Part shown: one piece after another, positions 43,636 to 52,112 of the stretch
Numbering within the stretch: the stretch's first letter is position 1
Layout of the letters: each line of letters starts with the position of its first letter
Assembly: GCA_900542045.1 (NCBI GenBank)
Contig: UQMI01000001.1
Span: 62,001-126,000, forward strand
Direction of reading: 5' to 3'
Source of the DNA: an uncultured Blautia sp.
GTDB taxonomy: Bacteria > Bacillota > Clostridia > Lachnospirales > Lachnospiraceae
Length of the DNA: 64,000 bases
Made by a program: the position numbers and the translations under genes
The notes under the pieces: model-generated
Seen by the model: only the letters and a program-made list of their open reading frames with translations
Database searches by the model: none
What the model was told of the DNA's origin: nothing

Positions 43636-45061
43636 TTTGGGATTCCTCCTGTTTTCCTAATTTTATTTCTAATTTGGCACATACCTGATCGATCACCTGC
43701 TCCAGTTCGTCATCTGCCATAACCGTCACACGCCCATCCTCATACTGCTGATCTACCCAGGCCTTTACCATTGCCACCAGCTCACTGTTCTTGTCCACCT
43801 GGTCATCCCCTTTTAACCGGTAATGGGTATTCATCCAATGGGCAATTCCCGCTGCGCCGGAAGTATTGGACACTGCCACCTCCACCGGACGGTTCAGGAA
43901 TTTGTCCGTATCAAATATATTATAAATCTCTTCGTTTTTCAGCAGACCATCCGCATGGATACCAGCTCTTGTCACATTGAAATACTTTCCCACAAAAGGC
44001 GTTCTTTCCGGAATATGATAGCCGATTTCTTTCTCGTAATATTCTGCCAGTTCTGTAATCACTGTAGTATCCATACCGCCCAGATTTCCCCGAAGCTGCG
44101 CATATTCAAACACCATGGCCTCAAGAGGTGTATTTCCGGTCCGCTCGCCGATCCCGAACAGGGATGTATTTACGCCGCAGGCGCCGTACAGCCAGGCTGT
44201 CGTGGAGTTGCTCACCGCTTTATAGAAATCATTGTGTCCATGCCACTCGATCAGCTCAGAAGGAACACCTGCATGGGTCATGATACCATAAATGATTCCC
44301 GGCACAGAACGGGGGATCACTGCTCCCGGATAGTTGACTCCGTATCCCATGGTGTCACAGCAGCGCACCTTGATGGGGATCCGGTACCACTCCATCAGCT
44401 TCATCAGTTCCAGACAGAAGGGAATCACGTATCCATAAATGTCTGCTCTTGTAATATCCTCCAGATGGCAGCGGACACTGACACCGATTTCCAGACATTC
44501 TTTTACAATGCTCAGATAATGCTCCATGGCTTCCCGGCGGGTCATCTTCAGTTTGTAAAAGATATGGTAATCCGAACAGCTTACCAGAATTCCTGTTTCC
44601 TTCATTCCCATATCCTTTACCAGCTGAAAGTCCTTCTTACTGGCCCGGATCCAGCTGGTTACCTCCGGAAATTTGTATCCCCGTTCCATACATTTTTCCA
44701 CTGCGTCCCGATCTTTCTTGCTGTACAGAAAGAATTCGGACTGTCGGATCCTTCCGTCAGGACCGCCCAGTTTATGTAAATAATCATAGATCCGTACGAT
44801 CTGCTCCGTAGAATACGGAGCTCTGGACTGCTGCCCATCACGGAATGTGGTATCTGTGATCCAGATATCATCCGGCATATGATGCGGCACAATACGGTCA
44901 TTAAATGCAATCTTCGGTACTTCATTGTAAGGGAACAGGTTATGGAAAACATTTGGCTTCTTTACATCCACCAATGGATACATGTATTCTTCCAGCTGCA
45001 GAAGATTCGTATGTGAATCCATGCGCACAGCCCGGTTGTCAGTCTCTCTTTTTCGGTACAT
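43622..45061 (-). CDS. Re-citrate synthase candidate (homocitrate synthase-like, HMGL family)
   Basis: 479 residues from [32 protein letters not shown] precedes it. DRE-TIM barrel: [20 protein letters not shown] near 68-87, [14 protein letters not shown] near 197, [14 protein letters not shown] near 270 with metal His-x-His, then [15 protein letters not shown]. Homologues in Clostridium kluyveri and relatives are Re-face citrate synthases; isopropylmalate synthase is less likely since the sequence lacks a LeuA C-terminal regulatory domain. Overlap with icd supports a citrate-to-2-oxoglutarate role. Homocitrate synthase remains the alternative. Confidence 0.82.
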   Translation of the reverse strand: MYRKRETDNRAVRMDSHTNLLQLEEYMYPLVDVKKPNVFHNLFPYNEVPKIAFNDRIVPHHMPDDIWITDTTFRDGQQSRAPYSTEQIVRIYDYLHKLGGPDGRIRQSEFFLYSKKDRDAVEKCMERGYKFPEVTSWIRASKKDFQLVKDMGMKETGILVSCSDYHIFYKLKMTRREAMEHYLSIVKECLEIGVSVRCHLEDITRADIYGYVIPFCLELMKLMEWYRIPIKVRCCDTMGYGVNYPGAVIPRSVPGIIYGIMTHAGVPSELIEWHGHNDFYKAVSNSTTAWLYGACGVNTSLFGIGERTGNTPLEAMVFEYAQLRGNLGGMDTTVITELAEYYEKEIGYHIPERTPFVGKYFNVTRAGIHADGLLKNEEIYNIFDTDKFLNRPVEVAVSNTSGAAGIAHWMNTHYRLKGDDQVDKNSELVAMVKAWVDQQYEDGRVTVMADDELEQVIDQVCAKLEIKLGKQEESQNGEN

Positions 45062-45247
45062 AATTAGCCTCCTCCTTCGTTTTGTCAGAAATTCCAGGAC
45101 CGGTACAGACGGCAAAATCCACACACCATCATCATTCCGGCCTGCTGTTCCCCGGAATCAGGGAGTACATATTCTTTTCTATTTTTATACTGCAGGCCCC
45201 ATCCGCCTTCTGCAGGCGGATTTTGGCCTTTCGATTCTGGTATCATT

Positions 45248-46126
45248 CTATACAAATTCTGTTCGTTCGTCAAATATTTTTGTCTCTGCTGCCGCCGGTT
45301 CCGGATTTATAAAGTTTTTCAATGAGAACTTTCCCCATCCCTGCAGGTTATGCGGAAGTCCAAGATCTTCCGCACAGTCCTTCAGCCGCAGTTTGACCTC
45401 CGCATTCGTAAGTTCCGGCTCTTTTTCCAGCAAAAGCGCAATGGCGCCTGATACATACGGCGTTGACATCGACGTCCCGCTTTTTACTGTATATCCATTT
45501 CGATATGAAGAGCAGGAAACAATCTCATGTCCCGGTGCAACGATGTCCGGTTTACAGACACACTCCAAAGTAGGGCCTCTTCCTGAAATCCCTTTGTGCT
45601 CCCGGATCATGTCACTGGATCCCACGGTGATGATCTTCCGGCTGCTCCCCGGCGCAGTGATGCTCCCGGGGGCAGGACCCTGATTTCCTGCCGCGGCAAC
45701 CACCACCAGTCCCTGGTCCCAGAGCTGCTCCACGCCGGCGATCAGAGCCCGGTGCTCTCTCCATGTATTGCAGGTGGTACCCACAGATATATTTACAATA
45801 CGGATCCCGTAGGATTTATAATTTCTGCGCAGCCATAGAAACGCCTGCAGCACATCTTCTTTTCTTCCATTTCCATAGCGGTCCAGAACCTTCATTCCCA
45901 CCATATGGCAGCCAGGCGCGATTCCCCGGTACTGTCCCTGGGAAACCCGGCCGCTTCCGCCGATGATTCCTGCCACATGGGTGCCGTGTCCATTATCATC
46001 GTAGGGATAGCGTTTTCGATAGACAAAGTCTGCGAACCCTTTCAGGCGATGGTCAAAATCTATATGAGGCGCGATTCCTGTATCCAGGATCGCCACTCCA
46101 ATGCCTCTGCCAGTCCATTCTTCCAC
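45248..46126 (-). CDS. S8 family serine peptidase (subtilase)
   Basis: 292 residues from a GTG with AAGGAGGAACAGCT before it. Complete subtilisin triad: Asp15 in VAILDTGIAPH, His in NGHGTHVAGIIGG near 52, Ser in VKSGTSMSTPYVSGAIAL near 230, with the oxyanion Asn in VAAAGNQGP near 147. No signal peptide and no propeptide: the catalytic domain begins at once, as in the intracellular or cell-associated ISP-like forms. Ends with a short non-conserved tail. Divergent from the Cys-rich protein gene. Confidence 0.9.
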   Translation of the reverse strand: MEEWTGRGIGVAILDTGIAPHIDFDHRLKGFADFVYRKRYPYDDNGHGTHVAGIIGGSGRVSQGQYRGIAPGCHMVGMKVLDRYGNGRKEDVLQAFLWLRRNYKSYGIRIVNISVGTTCNTWREHRALIAGVEQLWDQGLVVVAAAGNQGPAPGSITAPGSSRKIITVGSSDMIREHKGISGRGPTLECVCKPDIVAPGHEIVSCSSYRNGYTVKSGTSMSTPYVSGAIALLLEKEPELTNAEVKLRLKDCAEDLGLPHNLQGWGKFSLKNFINPEPAAAETKIFDERTEFV

Positions 46127-46271
46127 AGCTGTTCCTCCTTCTCTTTTGGGAATACTATACAATATTCAGATTTTTCTTCCTGGTGCGTTTAAAAACTTTC
46201 TGCAGGAATGTAACCCATTTCCTTTTTTGTACATATGATGGAGTGTAATCAAAAATTTGGAGGACTTATGA

Positions 46272-46520
46272 ATGAGTGATTTAGCTGCTACAAACTGTGG
46301 ATGCGACAATGGATGCGGATGTGGATGTGACGGAAATAATGCCGGCCTCTTCGGCGGAAATTCCTGCAACTGCATTATCTGGATTCTTCTTCTGTCCTGT
46401 CTCTGCGGCGGTAATGGCTTTGGCGGCGGATGCGGCAATGGTTTCGGCGGCGATAACTGTTGTCTGATTATCATCCTGCTGCTCCTGTGCTGCGGCAATG
46501 GAAATGGATGCGGGTGCTGA
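46272..46520 (+). CDS. cysteine/glycine-rich small protein (HCB13-like)
   Basis: 82 residues made mostly of Gly, Cys, Asn and Leu: C9, C11, C15, C17, C19 in a CDNGCGCGCDGNN stretch, a hydrophobic CIIWILLLSCLC run near 34-45 and a CCLIIILLLLCC run near 63-74, ending CGNGNGCGC. I recall such proteins in Lachnospiraceae annotated as chorion class high-cysteine HCB protein 13. Likely metal-binding, membrane- or coat-associated; role unknown. TTTGGAGGACTTATGA precedes the ATG. Strong terminators follow. Confidence 0.75.
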   Translation: MSDLAATNCGCDNGCGCGCDGNNAGLFGGNSCNCIIWILLLSCLCGGNGFGGGCGNGFGGDNCCLIIILLLLCCGNGNGCGC

Positions 46521-46532
46521 CAAAAAAATCAA

Positions 46533-46595
46533 GGGGGCCTGAACGCCCCCTATCTGCCGGGAGGCAGGGGTTCAGCGCCCCTGCCTCCTGCTTTT
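46533..46595 (+). terminator. two consecutive hairpins after the Cys-rich gene
   Basis: GGGGG...CCCCC at 46533-46550, then GGAGGCAGGGG, seven-base loop, CCCCTGCCTCC at 46560-46588 followed by TGCTTTTGTC. The second is the likely terminator. The rest of the gap to 46815 is AT-rich with no further feature seen. Confidence 0.7.
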
Positions 46596-46815
46596 GTCTG
46601 CGGTATTCCGCTTTTTATTCTCTTTTTGTCTGCGTTTCCAGCACTCCAAATCTATTTCATAAACGGCATTGCCTTCAATAATCAGCTTTTCTTTTTTTTC
46701 TTCTTCCACAAAATATTTCCTTTCTCTTCTTCTCTCCCTTTATCATATGTAAAAAATACCAATCAGTTATATTCCTTTTTTTTCACACATAGGATAAAAC
46801 AAAAAGGAGTTCGCC

Positions 46816-47148
46816 ATGGAAGAAAAAAGCCATCCGATGACACTTTTTGATGAAATGGTGGGGGATGACAGGGTGCAGATGCTGAAAGCAGCCCTTCCCT
46901 ATCTGCCCAGACAGGGACAGCGCTTTCTCTCTGCCTATATTAAAGCCACGGAATTCCGCAATACACTGACCATGTTTTCCGGCCCTGTGCAGGCCATGGA
47001 AACCTGTGAGGAAACAGAGCCTGCCGACCCTGTTTCCATGCTCAGTGAGATACGGCCATTCTGCTGTGGACAGACAGGGGTACAGATTGATCAGATTCTC
47101 CAGGCATTCGCCCTGGTACAGATGATCGATATCCTTCAGGAGTCATGA
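46816..47148 (+). CDS. conserved hypothetical protein (110 aa)
   Basis: 110 residues, mainly helical: MTLFDEMVGDDRVQMLKAAL, PYLPRQGQRFLSAYIKATEF, then a C-terminal GVQIDQILQAFALVQMIDIL. No cysteine pattern of a known domain apart from CCGQ, no signal or membrane segment. AAAAAGGAGTTCGCC precedes the ATG. Followed after 78 bases by another small gene on the same strand; the pair resembles small proteins found together in Lachnospiraceae genomes, of unknown function. Confidence 0.65.
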   Translation: MEEKSHPMTLFDEMVGDDRVQMLKAALPYLPRQGQRFLSAYIKATEFRNTLTMFSGPVQAMETCEETEPADPVSMLSEIRPFCCGQTGVQIDQILQAFALVQMIDILQES

Positions 47149-47226
47149 CCGTATCTGTCAGAGAAACTGTCGGTTCTGCCTTTTGAAAAAATCAATTTCC
47201 GATTCCTATCAAAACATGGAGGTCCT

Positions 47227-47559
47227 ATGCAGTCAAATTCCAATTCGAACAACTCATCTCAAACTTCTCCGGAGCATTCCTCTTCCGGCAATGACTGGAT
47301 GAATCATCCCAATCTGGCCGGAATGGACAAAAGCAAGTTGGAAATGCTCCAAAATCTGGCCAATCAGGGCAGTCAGAAAAGTCAGTCAGACCTGATGCCG
47401 TTTCTTCTGGCCGCCGCGAACCAGGGCAAATCCAACGGTCTTTCTTTCAGTTCCAGCGAGATCAGTACTATTATCGAAGTCCTGAAAGCGGGAAAATCGC
47501 CTCAGGAAGCCGCAAAACTTGACAGGATTGTCAGTCTTATGCGAATGATGGGCAGATAA
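47227..47559 (+). CDS. conserved hypothetical protein (110 aa), Ser/Asn/Gln-rich N-terminus
   Basis: First 25 residues are almost only Ser, Asn, Gln, Thr and Pro (disordered); the rest is helical: DKSKLEMLQNLANQGSQKSQ and ISTIIEVLKAGKSPQEAAKL then DRIVSLMRMMGR. Likely partner of the preceding 110-residue protein. No domain recognised. ATGGAGGTCCT precedes the ATG. Convergent with cinA, 12 bases away. Confidence 0.65.
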   Translation: MQSNSNSNNSSQTSPEHSSSGNDWMNHPNLAGMDKSKLEMLQNLANQGSQKSQSDLMPFLLAAANQGKSNGLSFSSSEISTIIEVLKAGKSPQEAAKLDRIVSLMRMMGR

Positions 47560-47571
47560 TCCCGGGCAGGC

Positions 47572-48834
47572 CTACAGTTCCATTCCTCCGATCATACATC
47601 TCCGCAGAAGTGTCAACGCATAAACTACCGCCTGCTCCCGTATTTTATTCCTGCCCCCGGTAAAATGACATTCCTGTACATTTACAACTCCGTTCATGCA
47701 GCATCCGATAAATACGGTGCCAACCGGTGTCTGCTCGGTTCCCCCATCGGGACCGGCCAGCCCGGTGACAGAAATGCAGACATCAGAACCCGAGGCACGG
47801 CAGCCGCCTCGAGCCATTTCCTTTGCAGTTCTCTCACTGACAGCGCTGTACAATTTCAGAGTGGATTTTTTGACCTGTACTTCTTTTCTTTTCGCCCGGT
47901 TGCTGTAGGTCACATAGCCAAAACCGAATACTTCCGATGCCCCGGCTACATTGACGATCCTGGCTGCTATGGCACCGCCTGTACAGGATTCCACTGTGCT
48001 CAGCGTCATCTTTCTCTCCCGCAGCAGATCTACGACAGCTTCTTCCAGTGTCTTATTCTCCTCGGTAGCATAGATATGCGTACCAAACCGTCCTTTCAGC
48101 TCACGCACCATGGGTTTTACCAGCTTTCTTGCCTCTTTTTCATTTCTTGCCCTGGCTGTAACCCGCAGATGTACTTCTCCCACCTTTGCATAAGTGGCAA
48201 TCGTAGGATTTGACTGGTTTTCGATCAGATCCTGAATTTCCGTTTCCACCTGACTTTCTCCCATACCGCAGATCTTCACCATTTTAGAGTATATCACCTG
48301 CGGCTGTTTTTCATGGAGATACGGATAAATCTTATCCCGGAACATGGGAATCAGTTCTCCGGGAGGTCCGGGCAGCAGGATCGCCGTCTTGCCCTCCTGC
48401 TCCAGGATCAATCCGGGCGCCGTTCCATTTTCATTGTCAATCACAATGGCATCTCTTGGCACCATTGCCTGTTTCCAGTTGTTTTCTGTAATCTGAAACT
48501 CCGGACTGTTTTTCTGGTAGATTTCCAGAAAATGCTCAATCCGTGCTCTGGTATGGGTATCTTCGATCAGATCCATTCCAAGAACCTGAGCACACACTTC
48601 CTTTGTCAGGTCATCCTTTGTGGGCCCAAGTCCTCCGGTGAGTATCACCACATCAGAACGCTTCCAGGCCATGGAAAACGTTTCCTTTAGCCGCTGTTCA
48701 TTGTCTCCCACCACACTTTGAAAATAAAGAGAAAGTCCCAGCCTTGCGCACATTTCCGACAAATACGCGCTGTTTGTATTGACAATGTTTCCCAGCAGCA
48801 GTTCTGTACCTACCGCAATCAGTTCAACGATCAT
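47572..48834 (-). CDS. cinA: CinA family protein (NMN deamidase / competence-damage protein)
   Basis: 420 residues from MIVELIAVGTELLLGNI; AAGAAGGAGGCACTT precedes it (the frame is open 41 codons further). N-terminal MoCF-like domain (about 1-170; LTGGLGPTKDDLTKEV near 69 and LPGPPGELIPMF) and C-terminal CinA amidase domain (about 255-415; VESCTGGAIAARIVNVAGAS with the Ser and GLAGPDGGTEQTPVGTVFIG with the Gly-rich loop). Recycles nicotinamide mononucleotide; the competence link is historical. Confidence 0.93.
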   Translation of the reverse strand: MIVELIAVGTELLLGNIVNTNSAYLSEMCARLGLSLYFQSVVGDNEQRLKETFSMAWKRSDVVILTGGLGPTKDDLTKEVCAQVLGMDLIEDTHTRARIEHFLEIYQKNSPEFQITENNWKQAMVPRDAIVIDNENGTAPGLILEQEGKTAILLPGPPGELIPMFRDKIYPYLHEKQPQVIYSKMVKICGMGESQVETEIQDLIENQSNPTIATYAKVGEVHLRVTARARNEKEARKLVKPMVRELKGRFGTHIYATEENKTLEEAVVDLLRERKMTLSTVESCTGGAIAARIVNVAGASEVFGFGYVTYSNRAKRKEVQVKKSTLKLYSAVSERTAKEMARGGCRASGSDVCISVTGLAGPDGGTEQTPVGTVFIGCCMNGVVNVQECHFTGGRNKIREQAVVYALTLLRRCMIGGMEL

Positions 48835-48920
48835 AAGTGCCTCCTTCTTTTGTCTCCTGTTCTGCCGTATTGGTACACGGCGTTTGGCAGTCTGTAAAGC
48901 CCCTCTTTCTGCCCCCGCTT

Positions 48921-49460
48921 TTACTTCTGCATGGAAATTACCTGGCGGTTCTTCCATATGTAGTCCACCAGAGAGATCACCGTCAGTACCAGGGACAGAT
49001 ACAGGAGAAGGGTCTCCAGCGTCTGGAAGCCGCCGCCCAGATCCATCAGCATGACAATGGTCATGGCCATCTGTGATACGGTTTTAAATTTTCCCCAGTA
49101 GCTGGCTGCGATCACGATTCCGTTGTCAGCAGCCACCAGACGGAATCCGCTGATGATAAACTCCCGTCCAATAATAATGATCAGTGCCCAGGCCGGGATC
49201 TTGCCCAGATCCATCAGACAAATCAGAGCCGAACAAACCAGCAGCTTGTCCGCAAGAGGATCCATAAATTTTCCAAAGTCGGTAACAAGATTATTCTTTC
49301 TTGCCAGATAACCATCCAGCCAGTCTGTGGCGCTGGCGATCACAAAAATAGCCAGAGATACCCATTTCCCGGCACTGCCCGGGAAATCCCCCAGCATGAC
49401 GGCCACAAACACAGGCACCATGATCATACGAAAAACAGTTAATTTATTCGGTGTATTCAT
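48921..49460 (-). CDS. pgsA: CDP-diacylglycerol-glycerol-3-phosphate 3-phosphatidyltransferase
   Basis: Makes phosphatidylglycerophosphate, the first step to phosphatidylglycerol. 179 residues, four hydrophobic helices. CDP-alcohol phosphatidyltransferase motif intact: DWLDGYLAR near 46-54, then GKFMDPLADK near 63-72 (D46, D49, D67, D71). Start MNTPNKLTVFRM overlaps the end of rimO by 17 bases, so the two are co-transcribed; cinA follows after 86 bases, as in many Clostridia and Bacilli. Confidence 0.96.
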   Translation of the reverse strand: MNTPNKLTVFRMIMVPVFVAVMLGDFPGSAGKWVSLAIFVIASATDWLDGYLARKNNLVTDFGKFMDPLADKLLVCSALICLMDLGKIPAWALIIIIGREFIISGFRLVAADNGIVIAASYWGKFKTVSQMAMTIVMLMDLGGGFQTLETLLLYLSLVLTVISLVDYIWKNRQVISMQK

Positions 49461-50781
49461 CCCATATCTCTCCTATCAAATCATACTCCAGGGCTCCGGT
49501 TACCCGAACCTCCACAAAATCGCCGGACATCAGCAGCTCTCCCGTCTGCACAAAAATATAGCCGTCCACTTTGGGCGCATCGCCATAGGTTCGTCCCACA
49601 TAGGCGTTTTCATCGGCCACTTTACCCTCGATCATCACCAGCATTTTCTGACCGATCCTTGCCTGGCCTTTTTCCAGTGAAATCTCCTGCTGCAGTTCCA
49701 TCAGCTCCGCCTGACGCGCTTCTTTCACTACTTCGTCTATCTGATCCGGCATTTCCGCCGCAGGCGTATCTTCCTCCTGCGAGTAAGTAAAGACTCCCAG
49801 ACGGTCAAATTCCATGTCATTGACAAATTCCATCAGTTCTTCGTGGTCTTCCTGGGTCTCTCCCGGAAATCCGGTGATCAGCGTGGTGCGCAGAACAATG
49901 TCCGGGATACGCTCCCGCAGAGTCCGGATCAGGGACACCAGCTGCTCCTTGCTGGTCCTGCGTCCCATTCTCCGCAGGATCCGGTCGCTGGCATGCTGGA
50001 TAGGCAGATCCAGATAATGACAGATCTTCTTTTCTTTTGCCATCACATCAATAAGCTCCGGGTAGATTTCTTCCGGATAGCAGTACTGTACCCGGATCCA
50101 TACAAGGCCCTGGATCTCACAGAGCTTTTCCAGAAGTACATGCAGGGATTTTTTTCCGCAGAGATCCACGCCATATAAAGTGGTCTCCTGTGCCACCAGG
50201 ATCAGTTCCTTCACACCCTGGCTGACCATGGAACGGGCCTGTTTCAGCAGACGCTCCATGGGTACGCTGCGGTAGCTTCCCCGCAGCCGGGGAATGATAC
50301 AGTAGGTACAGTGCTTTTCACAGCCTTCTGCGATCTTCAGGAAGCCATAATGCCCGCCGGTGGTGAGAATGCGTTCTTCCTCCACCAGAGGCAGCGCATT
50401 CACATCCGGATAACTTTCATAAGGTCTTCCTTCCAGACAGCTCTCCAATGCCTGGAGAATTTCCGGAAACCCGGTGGTCCCCAGTACCGCATCCACCTCC
50501 GGGATCTCCTGACGGATTTCTTCCTGATATCTCTGGGCCAGACATCCCGTGACCAGCAGAGCGCGGCAGCTGCCTCTCTTACGGTATTCCGCCATTTCCA
50601 GAATGGTCTGGATACTTTCTTCTTTTGCATCATGGATGAAACAGCAGGTGTTAATGACAATAACCTGGGCCTGTGTTTCATCATCCGTTATTTCATATCC
50701 TCTGCTGCTGAGCATACCCAGCATTTCTTCCGAATCCACCAGATTCTTGTCACAGCCCAGAGAGATAAAAAGTAATTTCAT
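49444..50781 (-). CDS. rimO: ribosomal protein S12 methylthiotransferase
   Basis: Radical-SAM enzyme that adds a methylthio group to an aspartate of ribosomal protein S12. 445 residues from MKLLFISLGCDKN, preferred over the ATG two codons earlier because AGGAG then has seven-base spacing. N-terminal UPF0004 domain (LGCDKNLVDSEEMLG near 8-22), radical-SAM core with CEKHCTYCIIP near 150, and C-terminal TRAM-like domain ending SGDFVEVRVTGALEYDLIGE. Cys triad CxxxCxxC present. Confidence 0.95.
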   Translation of the reverse strand: MKLLFISLGCDKNLVDSEEMLGMLSSRGYEITDDETQAQVIVINTCCFIHDAKEESIQTILEMAEYRKRGSCRALLVTGCLAQRYQEEIRQEIPEVDAVLGTTGFPEILQALESCLEGRPYESYPDVNALPLVEEERILTTGGHYGFLKIAEGCEKHCTYCIIPRLRGSYRSVPMERLLKQARSMVSQGVKELILVAQETTLYGVDLCGKKSLHVLLEKLCEIQGLVWIRVQYCYPEEIYPELIDVMAKEKKICHYLDLPIQHASDRILRRMGRRTSKEQLVSLIRTLRERIPDIVLRTTLITGFPGETQEDHEELMEFVNDMEFDRLGVFTYSQEEDTPAAEMPDQIDEVVKEARQAELMELQQEISLEKGQARIGQKMLVMIEGKVADENAYVGRTYGDAPKVDGYIFVQTGELLMSGDFVEVRVTGALEYDLIGEIWDEYTE

Positions 50782-50899
50782 AGACATTTCTCCTGTTATG
50801 ATTTGGGTATTAAACGATACCAGACATCTGGTATCGCGGAGCGTTTTTATGTGACAGGAAAATCAGAACGAAACGTTCTGCCTTCCTGCCGCATAAAAT

Positions 50900-50932
50900 A
50901 AATGCCACAGTCGTTTGTTCCTGCGGCACTTA
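50900..50932 (-). terminator. hairpin after rpoZ
   Basis: Minus strand AAGTGCCGCAG ... CTGTGGCATTTATTTT; ten-bp stem with one mismatch and a T-rich tail, eight bases after the rpoZ stop. Confidence 0.65.
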
Positions 50933-50939
50933 TTTCCTG

Positions 50940-51194
50940 TTATTCTTCTTCCTGACTCTCTTCCTCGTCAGCGACAATTTTTACCTTTTCTCTGTACAGT
51001 TCTTCAATGGCAATGGACAACGGCTTTTTCCCTGTGGGATTCACAAGAGGATGCGCCCCTGCAATGATCTCTCTGGCTCTCTTGCTGGTGGCCAGAACGA
51101 TGGAATAACGGCTTTTCAAAACCGGCGGCATATCTTCTGTATCGGTTCCTTTGCTCACTACCTCCATTAATTCTGAATAAGACGGATGAATCAT
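50940..51194 (-). CDS. rpoZ: RNA polymerase omega subunit
   Basis: 84 residues. SRYSIVLATSKRAREIIAGA near 28-47 is the core omega motif. Small assembly subunit of RNA polymerase. The ATG overlaps the gmk stop by four bases (translational coupling). Acidic C-terminal tail EEESQEEE. Confidence 0.95.
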   Translation of the reverse strand: MIHPSYSELMEVVSKGTDTEDMPPVLKSRYSIVLATSKRAREIIAGAHPLVNPTGKKPLSIAIEELYREKVKIVADEEESQEEE

Positions 51195-51829
51195 ATCTGT
51201 TTGGCTCCTTTCACATATTTTTCCAGATCATTTTTCATTTCTTTTATAAACATCTGATTCCGCTGTGCTCTGTAATGCTCACTGCGAATGATCTCATGCA
51301 TGGTATCCACGCAGTCCTGCAGATCATCATTGATCAGAATATAATCATACTGATCCATGCTCCCGGCTTCCTCTGCTGCTCTGCACAGTCGGGAATGGAT
51401 CACCTCTGCCGTTTCCGTTCCCCTGCCTTCCAGCCGGCGTTTCAGCTCCTCTGCAGAGGGCGCGGTCACGAACAGCAGTACGGCTTCCGGTATCTTGTTC
51501 CGTATTTCCTGAGCGCCCTGGACTTCGATCTCCAGGATTACGTCCTTCCCGGCATTCAGCTGTTCCTCAACATATGCTCTGGGTGTTCCATAATAATTAT
51601 TCACATAACTGGCGTATTCGATAAATGCGTCCCGGGCGATCATTTCCTCGAATTCTTCTTTTGTCTTGAAAAAGTATTCCACCCCGTCCCGTTCGCCGGG
51701 CCTTGGGGCCCTTGTGGTCGCGGAAACAGAAAGCGCATAATTGTCATGCTGCTCCAGCAGGGCCTTCATCAGCGTGCCCTTTCCTGCTCCGGAAAATCCG
51801 GAGACCACTGCCAGGATCCCTTTTTTCAT
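51191..51829 (-). CDS. gmk: guanylate kinase
   Basis: Phosphorylates GMP to GDP. 212 residues: P-loop GFSGAGKGTLM at 11-21, SVSATTRAPRPGERDGVEYF near 35-54 with the GMP-binding Arg/Tyr, VILEIEVQGAQEI near 97. Four-base overlaps at both ends with remA and rpoZ, so the order yicC-remA-gmk-rpoZ is one operon. Confidence 0.97.
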   Translation of the reverse strand: MKKGILAVVSGFSGAGKGTLMKALLEQHDNYALSVSATTRAPRPGERDGVEYFFKTKEEFEEMIARDAFIEYASYVNNYYGTPRAYVEEQLNAGKDVILEIEVQGAQEIRNKIPEAVLLFVTAPSAEELKRRLEGRGTETAEVIHSRLCRAAEEAGSMDQYDYILINDDLQDCVDTMHEIIRSEHYRAQRNQMFIKEMKNDLEKYVKGAKQI

Positions 51830-52098
51830 GGTAACTTCTCTCCCTTGTCTTCATAATCCAGCCCCTCGGAAAACCGCTTGGTGATCGTTTCTGGCTGAAG
51901 CGCAGACAGTACGATCTGTCCGCCTTCCGTAACGATCACCGCCTTGGTCTTTCTTCCCTGAGTGGCATCAATCACATCTCCATTGCTTTTGGCCGTCTGC
52001 ACCATCCGTTTCACCGGAGCCGCATCCGGGCTCACCACCGCAACGATCTTGTCTGTATTCACCACATTGCCGAAACCAATGTTGATCAGCTTTGCCAT
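51826..52098 (-). CDS. remA: extracellular matrix regulator RemA (DUF370)
   Basis: 90 residues, family N-terminus LINIGFGNVVNTDKIVAVVS and the KTKAVIVTEGGQIVLSALQP core. RemA is a DNA-binding activator of matrix and osmoregulation genes in Bacillus; in Clostridia the role is unknown though the gene order beside gmk is kept. Start ATG with GGAGGT upstream. Confidence 0.93.
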   Translation of the reverse strand: MAKLINIGFGNVVNTDKIVAVVSPDAAPVKRMVQTAKSNGDVIDATQGRKTKAVIVTEGGQIVLSALQPETITKRFSEGLDYEDKGEKLP

Positions 52099-52112
52099 AC
52101 CTCCTGCCTCCG

